DNA of 10,286 bases from Chlamydiales bacterium (GTDB taxonomy: Bacteria > Chlamydiota > Chlamydiia > Chlamydiales > FEN-1388): positions 1 to 10,286 of the forward strand of contig JAJFUY010000245.1 of assembly GCA_021372185.1 (NCBI GenBank), in the 5' to 3' direction. The translations under genes were made by a program, and so were the position numbers. This document shows positions 1 through 4,932 of the stretch, one piece after another. How positions within the stretch are numbered: position 1 is the stretch's first letter; each line of letters starts with the position of its first letter. The notes under the pieces are model-generated. The model did no database searches, was not told the origin of the DNA, and saw only the letters and a list, made by a program, of their open reading frames with translations.

Positions 1-106
1 TTTTCTCTTGTAAATTCTCAAGCTTTGTTTTGAGTGTGTTGAATTTTCGCTGTTCTTTGCTTAATTCTTTATTTTTGCTCTTTTTAGCTACAACTACTCG
101 CGACAT
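1..106 (-). CDS. N-terminal fragment of a Lys-rich protein, possibly a transposase (runs off left edge)
   Basis: Only the first 35 codons are visible, reading leftwards from an ATG at 106-104. The peptide begins MSRVVVAKKSKNKELSKEQ and continues with a basic, helix-prone stretch. An AGAGG (complement of 111-115) lies 4 nt upstream of the ATG as a short-spaced ribosome binding site. Basic N-termini of this style (Lys-rich, then a 'KEQxxFN' segment) are what I recall from some insertion-sequence transposases and associated proteins in chlamydia-like genomes, but this is a resemblance and not a motif match. The 42-bp repeat at 119-160, directly upstream and recurring at 3261-3302, would fit the end of a mobile element. 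It could equally be an unrelated hypothetical gene. The existence of the gene is fairly likely; the function is uncertain. Confidence 0.45.
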   Translation of the reverse strand, partial: MSRVVVAKKSKNKELSKEQRKFNTLKTKLENLQEK

Positions 107-118
107 AAAACCTCTACA

Positions 119-160
119 TTGAACAACAAGTTTACTCCGAGTTTGCTTAAAATGTCACAG
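119..160 (+). repeat. 42-bp direct repeat, copy A (possible mobile element end)
   Basis: This stretch aligns without gaps to 3261-3302, with 35 of 42 bases identical. The shared core is of the form CAAGTT-ACTCC-AGTTTGC-TAAAA-GTCA. Copy A lies directly upstream of the minus-strand gene ending at 106. Copy B lies in the non-coding stretch between a 115-aa gene and the stop codon of oppC. Both copies have the same orientation. The terminal inverted repeat of an insertion sequence, or a short non-autonomous element, would explain a repeat placed just outside a possible transposase gene. I did not find an inverted partner within the window. Confidence 0.6.
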
Positions 161-206
161 TATTTTTGCCTTGATAATTTTCCTAAATATCTCATACGCT
201 ACAAGT

Positions 207-1022
207 ATGTATTTTTTATTTTTTATCTTCTTCTTTCAGTCTCTAAATGCTCAAATCCCATTTGAAGAGTGGAAGGAAAATGGCTATGTAGAACTCTGCA
301 ATACAACACATAATGCCAACACGTTTGATATGCTCTATGCACGCTTTGATGAGCTCACTGACTTTCTGCAAAACAATAAGGCATTTGCCCAAAAACTCTA
401 CATTGCTAAAGAGCGCTTTATCCGCACTAAAGAAAGAAACTATTATTCCTCAGATTTCTTTGGATTTTATGATGAATCTGAAAAGCCTGATCGCTGCCAA
501 ATTTCATTTTACTATTCGACACATTTTCATGACTTCGTTGCCTCTCAGTATCCTGATTTACTCAAGCCAAATAAAATCCTCAATTTCTTTGATGAATGCC
601 GCACTATTCAAGAACCATACCTCCAGATATTCAATGAGGCTTTAGCTGAATTGCACCCCTATCAACCTTCACTTCTTTTTAAGGTGATTAAATATTTTCC
701 ATCGTACCGAGCGTCTCATCCACACTACGATGGAGGGCTCTTATCTCTTTTTTTGAATAGCACAGATAATGAATCACTATTACTCTCACCCTATAAATCT
801 TCATTATCGGTTGATGATTTTATTTGTCCTCAAAGGCAGTGTCCAAATTCACTCCTCCTCATCCCAGGAGTGCTTCTCACAGAATTTTCAATTTACCCAA
901 CTCCTCACATTGTTACTCAAAGCGGTAAAATTCGATATGCAACTGTAGCGTTTGCCATGCAGCCTCATTACACCCCCAAAAAAATCCCATTTACTCACCT
1001 TCCCAACTTTAAAATTGAGTAA
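207..1022 (+). CDS. Probable secreted 2-oxoglutarate/Fe(II)-dependent oxygenase-like protein
   Basis: The product is 271 aa from the ATG at 207. The frame is open back to a TTG at 171, but the ATG is preferred because it gives a clean signal-peptide-like start: MYFLFFIFFF followed by QSLNAQ, with possible cleavage after Ala. The C-terminal half carries the facial triad of the isopenicillin-N-synthase-like 2OG-Fe(II) oxygenase fold. HPHYDGG supplies His173-x-Asp175, PTPHIV supplies the distal His234, and IRYATVAF supplies Arg243, nine residues later, in the position of the 2-oxoglutarate-binding Arg. SLLLIPG matches the strand before the distal His in this family. Such enzymes oxidise a substrate while converting 2-oxoglutarate to succinate and CO2; the substrate here cannot be inferred. 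A signal peptide is odd for an enzyme that needs a cytosolic cofactor, so it may be exported to the host or act in the envelope. No strong ribosome binding site precedes either start. The next gene begins 45 nt downstream on the same strand. Confidence 0.72.
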   Translation: MYFLFFIFFFQSLNAQIPFEEWKENGYVELCNTTHNANTFDMLYARFDELTDFLQNNKAFAQKLYIAKERFIRTKERNYYSSDFFGFYDESEKPDRCQISFYYSTHFHDFVASQYPDLLKPNKILNFFDECRTIQEPYLQIFNEALAELHPYQPSLLFKVIKYFPSYRASHPHYDGGLLSLFLNSTDNESLLLSPYKSSLSVDDFICPQRQCPNSLLLIPGVLLTEFSIYPTPHIVTQSGKIRYATVAFAMQPHYTPKKIPFTHLPNFKIE

Positions 1023-1067
1023 ATGTTTCTCTCCAGTTAAGATGAAAAAAATTGTAGGATTTTTCTC

Positions 1068-1718
1068 ATGCACAAATACCTTATTTTCCTTTTCGCATCA
1101 TGCTCTTTATACGCCACAACCACGCTTACTGTAACCCTAAACACAGATAACAACCCAGGCGGCTTTGGAGATGTAGGAGATTTGAGGTATTGCTTAAATT
1201 CTATGAATCAAAACCTCAGTACAGCAATGGATGACTATATCATTGCTTTTGATAGTCCCATGACCATACAGCTAAATGGCATTTTGCCGAGCATCAACAA
1301 TTCTTCATACCCTGTACACATTACCATTGGCAATTCTAATGGAGCAGTAGTCACTATTGATGGCAACAACGGTGCTTTCAGCGGATTTTTTATACCAACA
1401 GGCACTGTTCTCATACAAAATATGATCTTTCAAAACCTGTCAGCAAAAGGTGGCAATGGTGGCGATGGAATTTCTGGCGGCGGGGGTGGTATGGGTGCAG
1501 GAGGCGCCATCTTTGTTCCTCAGACATTTTTAAATGGTTCCCATCCTGACATCATTTTGACAAATGTAACTATCAATAGCTGCTCTGCTATTGGCGGCAA
1601 TGGTGGTTCAATCACAACGATGGGCAGCACAGGAGGTGGCGGAGGCGGGGGCTACGGTGGTAATGGCGGCGATGTTACACTATCAACTGATGATTCACAA
1701 GGAGGAGGCGGGGGCTAA
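1068..1718 (+). CDS. Truncated Gly-rich Pmp/adhesin-like secreted protein (N-terminal part)
   Basis: The product is 216 aa. It starts at an ATG with TAGGA (1055-1059) 8 nt upstream and a classical signal peptide (MHKYLIFLFASCSLYA, then TTTLTV). Residues 20-120 look like beta-helix passenger sequence: GDLRYCLNSMN is a CSLREAI-like segment, followed by short repeats rich in I/V, N and G. Residues 128-216 are very Gly-rich (GGNGGDG, GGGGGMGAGGAIF, GGGGGGGYGGNGG). GGAI together with FQN resembles the repeat motifs of chlamydial polymorphic outer membrane proteins and large Gly-rich autotransporters. Those proteins are normally far longer and end in a beta-barrel. Here the frame stops inside a poly-Gly tract, and unrelated coding sequence follows in another frame, so this is very probably the broken 5' end of a larger surface protein. 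If translated, it would be exported to the periplasm without an outer-membrane anchor. Confidence 0.65.
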   Translation: MHKYLIFLFASCSLYATTTLTVTLNTDNNPGGFGDVGDLRYCLNSMNQNLSTAMDDYIIAFDSPMTIQLNGILPSINNSSYPVHITIGNSNGAVVTIDGNNGAFSGFFIPTGTVLIQNMIFQNLSAKGGNGGDGISGGGGGMGAGGAIFVPQTFLNGSHPDIILTNVTINSCSAIGGNGGSITTMGSTGGGGGGGYGGNGGDVTLSTDDSQGGGGG

Positions 1719-1936
1719 TTGGAGTCGTTCAGGCAGATCAACCCCTCACATTTAAAGACAAAGTAAACATCAAAAAGAAAATCTACACCTACTACATCTT
1801 TTCTCAAAATGGTGATCAAGTTTCAGATCCCGCCAAGATTATCATTAAATCTCCACACGAGCATGTATCGTCATCTTCTTCATCATCTGAGAGTTTTAGA
1901 AAACACATAAAAAAGAACTTCAAGCATCGCTTTTAG
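1694..1936 (+). pseudogene. C-terminal gene fragment, FN3-like strand plus poly-Ser tail
   Basis: Directly after the poly-Gly stop, another frame stays open from 1694 to a TAG at 1934-1936. From about residue 9 it reads like a genuine protein end: GVVQADQPLTFKDKV, then KIYTYYIFSQNGDQVSDPAKIIIK, split here as KIYTYYIFSQNG and DQVSDPAKIIIK. It continues with a run of seven serines (1868-1888) and a basic tail ending KNFKHRF. The pattern Y-Y-(V/I)-x-(S/A)-x-N-G-x-x-S-x-P-x-x-I-x-I is typical of the last strands of fibronectin type III-like domains. There is no ATG or GTG start with a suitable site. The join falls within the G-rich tract (about 1700-1718), so this looks like the 3' remnant of a second gene fused out of frame to the Pmp-like fragment by deletion. 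The domain assignment is by eye. Confidence 0.5.
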
Positions 1937-1957
1937 GATCTAGCGCGCTTTAGAGAG
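1912..1957 (+). repeat. 46-bp direct repeat containing an oppC 3' end, copy A
   Basis: This segment matches 3299-3344 without gaps at 39 of 46 bases. The matching segment at 3299-3344 contains the last 12 codons and the stop of the intact oppC plus a few bases beyond. The two copies lie in the same orientation and bracket about 1.34 kb holding the small-gene cluster, the 115-aa gene and the second copy of the 42-bp repeat. Confidence 0.7.
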
Positions 1958-1980
1958 TGTTGTCACCGAGTAAATGGTTT
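1920..1980 (-). pseudogene. Relic of the 3' end of a second oppC-type permease gene
   Basis: Read on the minus strand from about 1980, the sequence gives IVNHLLGDNTL-stop-SALDPKSDA-stop, with the final TGA at 1922-1920. The intact OppC in this window ends LQSALDPKSDA-stop. The last codons agree at the protein level while differing at third positions (AGC/AGT, CTA/CTC, AGC/AGT, GCT/GCA). The single amino-acid-changing difference is CAA to TAA, a nonsense mutation. LLGD followed by L-x-x-ALDP is the usual C-terminal signature of OppC/DppC permeases. Upstream of about 1981 the similarity fades, so only the last 20 or so codons survive. It overlaps antisense with the end of the FN3-like fragment. 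Confidence 0.65.
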
Positions 1981-2064
1981 ACAATTATCCTGCTTATCCT
2001 GCCGCTTGCGATCCTACTTCCTGTTTTTATGGATTTAACAGAGAGCAAGATAGGAAGGATATAA
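1957..2064 (+). CDS. Possible 35-aa single-helix membrane peptide
   Basis: The frame opens after a TAG at 1951-1953 and could start at GTG 1957 or TTG 1960. It encodes a short peptide with one strongly hydrophobic helix (FTIILLILPLAILLPVF), a basic N-terminus (SPSKW) and a charged tail (DLTESKIGRI), ending with TAA at 2062-2064. The last codons contain the AGGAAGG that serves as ribosome binding site for the next gene, which starts 3 nt after the stop and lies in the same frame. There is no ATG and only a weak upstream GAGA. An alternative frame from ATG 1974 (MVYNYPAYPA..., to a stop inside the next gene) is also open. Hydrophobicity and tight spacing favour the first reading, but the gene is uncertain. 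Confidence 0.3.
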   Translation: MLSPSKWFTIILLILPLAILLPVFMDLTESKIGRI

Positions 2065-2067
2065 AAT

Positions 2068-2274
2068 ATGGACACATTGTTAAAAAACTTTTCATGCTTA
2101 AATTTTAGACTTTTTGACAGCCCAGGCCTGATCCCGCTTCCAAAAAAAGTTTTAAGTTACACAAAAAAAATCACTGGCGGGAATTTCTGGAAGCACTATA
2201 TAACTCTTGGAGCAGTGAAGCAAGATGGATACGCGCTTGCGAGCAAGGTCTTAAATTCTATAGGGAAAAAATAA
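2068..2274 (+). CDS. Small hypothetical protein, 68 aa
   Basis: I do not recognise this protein. It starts at ATG 2068 behind a strong AGGAAGG (2052-2058, 9 nt spacing). Its TAA (2272-2274) shares its last base with the ATG of the following gene, so the two are probably translationally coupled. It is basic (many Lys, few acidic residues) and has a Pro-containing middle (SPGLIPLPKK). Its C-terminal half is probably amphipathic helix (GGNFWKHYITLGAV through ASKVLNSIGKK). No signal peptide or clear membrane segment is visible. The strong ribosome binding site and stop-start overlap are the main reasons to accept it as a gene. Confidence 0.55.
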   Translation: MDTLLKNFSCLNFRLFDSPGLIPLPKKVLSYTKKITGGNFWKHYITLGAVKQDGYALASKVLNSIGKK

Positions 2275-2807
2275 TGTCTTTAACTCTAATTTTTATAATT
2301 GCGGCTGCTATTATGGGGGTGTTAGTAATTAGGACCTTTCGCGGCCAAAAAGCCTGCAAAGAGTACGAAAGGCTCATTAATGGTAGTCCATCGCAGTGTA
2401 GCGGTTGGATTGAGCTTGCAGATTCCAGATTTCAGCCCATAATGTTTGGAAAAGTTCTCTATAACTATGATAAGAAAGTTGTTGGTGTGGGTGTGCTTGT
2501 GAAAGAAAATCTTCCTCCCTTGCTTGATTCTGACATTGATGAAAAAATAGCCCCTCAACTTCTCGATGATCATTGGCCTCTCTGTAGGTTCCTCATCGAT
2601 TTTGGAGACGATGTGATTATCTCTGAGCTCAAAGATATAAAGCTACATGAGAAACTTATGCCCTATGTGGCAGAGCATTCAAAAATCAAGCTCATGATTG
2701 GCTTAAATTCAAATGAGTTTTTCCTTGTTGATAATAAAGAGGCAGAAAGGAATTTTGAACGGATTTGGCAAGAGACAAAAGCTCAAAAACCTCTTCAGAG
2801 CCAGTGA
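2274..2807 (+). CDS. Hypothetical protein with N-terminal membrane helix, 177 aa
   Basis: The ATG overlaps the stop of the 68-aa gene by one base, and AGGGA (2262-2266) lies 7 nt upstream. Residues 3-20 (LTLIFIIAAAIMGVLVI) form one hydrophobic helix followed by a basic RTFRGQKACK, consistent with an N-in or N-out membrane anchor or an uncleaved signal. The remaining ~155 residues are a mixed alpha/beta soluble domain with conspicuous stretches CSGWIEL, CRFLIDFGDDVIISEL and LMIGLNSNEFFLV, and a charged helical C-terminus (EAERNFERIWQETKAQ). I recognise no family or catalytic motif. Coupling to the upstream small genes suggests a functional unit. The gene ends 20 nt before the convergent 115-aa gene. 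Confidence 0.7.
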   Translation: MSLTLIFIIAAAIMGVLVIRTFRGQKACKEYERLINGSPSQCSGWIELADSRFQPIMFGKVLYNYDKKVVGVGVLVKENLPPLLDSDIDEKIAPQLLDDHWPLCRFLIDFGDDVIISELKDIKLHEKLMPYVAEHSKIKLMIGLNSNEFFLVDNKEAERNFERIWQETKAQKPLQSQ

Positions 2808-2814
2808 TAAAATT

Positions 2815-2836
2815 AGATGCTTTGGTTTAAACATCT
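2815..2836. terminator. Weak candidate bidirectional terminator between convergent genes
   Basis: AGATG (2815-2819) pairs with CATCT (2832-2836). Allowing one C-A mismatch, the stem extends through TT/AA to 8 positions around a 6-base loop. It lies where the 177-aa gene (ending 2807) meets the 115-aa gene (stop at 2829-2827), and its right half overlaps the last codons of the latter. The stem is AT-rich and lacks a long T tract on either side, so it is only a candidate. Confidence 0.2.
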
Positions 2837-3171
2837 TCCAACTCATCCAATTCCTTAAAGTATTTGGCTATTTCTTCGCGCCTTTCTACTTGGTTTTTGA
2901 AGATTTCTTGTGAGATTTCAAAAGGATTGTCTGTAAACAGCTGAAATATTCTGATTTTATTCCCTTGCTCATTAGAAAATCGAAGAAGTTCTAGAATAAA
3001 ATCCTCGGTTTCTTCACCAAGTTTACCATTTACTTCGCCTTCAAAAAATGGCGTTTTATTGATCAAACTTTTTCTTATTTCAGAGATGGATTTGCCTGTT
3101 AGCTCTCGTAAATTTCGAATAAAAGCAAGTTGATCGTTAATTTTCTCGGCTATTAAAATTATTTTCGTCAT
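2827..3171 (-). CDS. Hypothetical protein with an L7/L12-like motif, 114-115 aa
   Basis: The start is either the ATG at 3171 or the GTG directly before it at 3174. A GGGGA (3180-3176) sits immediately upstream and favours the ATG. Residues 5-30 (IILIAEKINDQLAFIRNLRELTG, then KSISEIRKSL) follow the pattern 'I-x-x-I-R-x-L-T-G-x-S-(I/L)-x-E-(A/I)-(K/R)-x-L' of the C-terminal domain of ribosomal protein L7/L12. That motif also appears in small non-ribosomal proteins, so this is not the ribosomal protein itself. The rest is acidic and helical (EETEDFILELLRFSNEQG; VERREEIAKYFKELDELE). There is no signal peptide or membrane helix. A regulatory, adaptor or immunity-like role is possible, but nothing here demonstrates one. 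It converges with the 177-aa gene and lies 5' to the non-coding repeat zone next to oppC. Confidence 0.62.
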   Translation of the reverse strand: MTKIILIAEKINDQLAFIRNLRELTGKSISEIRKSLINKTPFFEGEVNGKLGEETEDFILELLRFSNEQGNKIRIFQLFTDNPFEISQEIFKNQVERREEIAKYFKELDELEDV

Positions 3172-3260
3172 CACATCCCCATCTAAATAGAATTGCTATG
3201 CCCCAACAAAAACCGATTCAAAGAGTTTCGAATGAATAAACCACGTGCCGAGAGTCCTTG

Positions 3261-3302
3261 TTGAATAGCAAGTTAACTCCAAGTTTGCATAAAAAGTCAA
3301 AG
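3261..3302 (+). repeat. 42-bp direct repeat, copy B
   Basis: This is the second copy of the element at 119-160 (35/42 identical, same orientation). It ends 4 nt before the stop codon of oppC (3307-3309), and its last four bases overlap the 46-bp repeat. The 80 bases to its left (3181-3260) hold no recognisable coding sequence and no match to the gene fragment that accompanies copy A. Confidence 0.6.
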
Positions 3303-3344
3303 AAATTCATGCATCACTTTTAGGATCGAGCGCACTTTGGAGGG
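3299..3344 (+). repeat. 46-bp direct repeat at the intact oppC 3' end, copy B
   Basis: This is the partner of 1912-1957 (39/46 identical, ungapped). It holds the last 12 codons and TGA of oppC plus 8 bases of downstream sequence. Confidence 0.7.
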
Positions 3345-4932
3345 CTTGGCCGACAAAGGCTATTGCTACAAGTAAGATGGTAAGTACAATCGCTGGGGGC
3401 CAGAGTAGGCTTGAATCTGCTGGAAAGGCAGCTCGGCCCTCTTCCATGAGAACGCCCCAGGAGCAGGATTGCTCTTCGCCGAGGCCCAAAAATGCAAGTC
3501 CTGCCTCGCGAGTTACTGCTGCCATAATGTCAAATGGTAGGAGGGCAAGAACGGCTAAAATGCTGTTGGGTAAAATGTGGCGAAGGAGGATAAACCTGTC
3601 GGGAAAACCTATGGCCCGCGATGCATCTACATAGAGCATTTGGCGCTGGCGAAAAGTTTCAGCACGAACAAAGCGAAATGAGCTCATCCAGCTAAATACT
3701 GATATTACCGCAATGACTACAAAGATAGATTTTGTCTGTAAAATGCTTATTACAAGTAACAGCATAAAAAAGACTGGCATAGCCTCCCACACTTCAACAA
3801 AACGGCACAGAATAATATCGAGTTTTGATCCGTAATAGCCGGAAATCAAGCCAAGTGGCAAGCCAATTCCTAATGCTAAAAGAGTTGCCCCAAATCCCAC
3901 AAAAAGTGAAATGCGACAGCCAAAAATTAAAGCTGATAATAGGTCTTTACGGTTAATTCTTGTATCTTCAGTAAAGGGTAGCATTATATTTAATGCCTGC
4001 TCACCGCCTACGTCATCTTCCCAATAGTGGGTGCTCAATAATGGCCATAAAATATAAGAAATTCGCATCTCTTCTTGCTCAATCCAGCCCCTTCTTTCTT
4101 GGATAAATTCTAGGCGATTTTGCATCTCTTCATAAGCTTCATTTTCATCTTCTAATTGGAGACATTTCTGGCTCATACTCACACTTCGTTTAGTGGGAGG
4201 TATTGCACGAAGTTGATCTTTTAATTGCTCCTCTTCAATGCGTCCTTTTTGATAGGCATCTTGGCCATCAATGAGTGCTTTTTGTAGACGCTGAATTTCA
4301 TTTTTTTCTCGTGTTGCCTCTTGCCAAAAAAGGGTGTAGGGCTCAACGGTTGGCTTATTTAAGGTGTTCACAATATCTGCGTGAGAAATGCGTTTATTGT
4401 AATTTGCTAGCACTAAATTGAGTCTTGCATAGTCGTTCATGTACTCTAGATCAATATCCCATGATGGCAACAGCATCCGCCCTCGATCAAGCGTGCTTGA
4501 TTTAGAATTAAGCTGGAGTACAAGCGCCTCTTTTCTTTCATTAAGATAGACTGAATTGGCGGGGTCAATTGATACAAAAAAACCAAAGTAGATAAAGAGC
4601 GCTACCATGAGTGACGTAACGAGTGCAAAAAATGCTGCTTTTCTTTTTTTGTCTACCCAAAATACTGCCATGTAAATGGGCAAAAATACACCCAAAATAT
4701 TAAAAAAAAGATCTATTTTTTTACTAAAATAGACGCTTGAAAAAAGATAGCGAAACAGTGGAAAATAGACATGCCCATCATAGACTACTACAAGTGGTTT
4801 ACTAGACGCCAAAAATGGCGCATACAGTGCCACAAATATAAACACCATAAGCACAATAAAACCAAGCATCCCAACAGGTTTTGCCTTGAAGGATTGCCAG
4901 ACACTTTGCAGATAGCTTAAATGCTTTTTCAT
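3307..4932 (-). CDS. oppC: Oligopeptide ABC transporter permease OppC, enlarged form
   Basis: The product is 541 aa, against about 300 for a standard OppC. It is one of the two inner-membrane permeases of a peptide importer. The transport core occupies about residues 325-541. It contains ALIFGCRISLFVGFGATL (family pattern GARISL-VG), a GLISGYYG loop, the cytoplasmic EAA loop that docks on the ATPase (DASRAIGFPDRFILLRHILPN at about 436-456, given here as DASRAIGFP plus RHILPN), EAGLAFLGLG, and the C-terminal ALDPKS. The family start (SVWQSFKAKPVGMLGFIVL) is at residues 9-28. Between the two lies an insertion of about 280 residues. It holds two extra hydrophobic helices (about 73-92 and 99-120) and a charged, probably coiled-coil stretch (about 203-292, with an EEEQLKDQL heptad-like segment). 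The usual GTD-x-x-GRD motif before the core is degenerate (TEDTRINRKD). The gene overlaps oppB by 4 nt (ATGA) and has GGGAG 7 nt upstream. It is the last gene of the oppABC-like operon; no ATPase gene follows. Confidence 0.92.
   Translation of the reverse strand: MKKHLSYLQSVWQSFKAKPVGMLGFIVLMVFIFVALYAPFLASSKPLVVVYDGHVYFPLFRYLFSSVYFSKKIDLFFNILGVFLPIYMAVFWVDKKRKAAFFALVTSLMVALFIYFGFFVSIDPANSVYLNERKEALVLQLNSKSSTLDRGRMLLPSWDIDLEYMNDYARLNLVLANYNKRISHADIVNTLNKPTVEPYTLFWQEATREKNEIQRLQKALIDGQDAYQKGRIEEEQLKDQLRAIPPTKRSVSMSQKCLQLEDENEAYEEMQNRLEFIQERRGWIEQEEMRISYILWPLLSTHYWEDDVGGEQALNIMLPFTEDTRINRKDLLSALIFGCRISLFVGFGATLLALGIGLPLGLISGYYGSKLDIILCRFVEVWEAMPVFFMLLLVISILQTKSIFVVIAVISVFSWMSSFRFVRAETFRQRQMLYVDASRAIGFPDRFILLRHILPNSILAVLALLPFDIMAAVTREAGLAFLGLGEEQSCSWGVLMEEGRAAFPADSSLLWPPAIVLTILLVAIAFVGQALQSALDPKSDA

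Noticed and set aside
171..206. TTG at 171 as the start of the oxygenase-like gene
   Set aside because: It would add 12 residues in front of a good signal-peptide start at ATG 207 and has no ribosome binding site.
1042..1134. ATG at 1042 in another frame (MKKIVGFF...) as the start of a separate small protein
   Set aside because: The frame closes quickly and overlaps the Pmp-like gene, which has a better ribosome binding site and signal peptide.
1447..1715. GGxGG codon repeats as a CRISPR array or satellite
   Set aside because: There are no regular repeat-spacer units; the repetition follows Gly-rich protein coding.
1700..1718. AGGAGGAGG as a Shine-Dalgarno sequence for the downstream FN3-like frame
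   Set aside because: It is explained by Gly codons of the poly-Gly tract, and no ATG, GTG or TTG in the right frame follows at a suitable distance.
3377..3634. 85-codon plus-strand open frame inside oppC
   Set aside because: It is antisense to the conserved OppC transport core, with low-complexity composition and no supporting start site.
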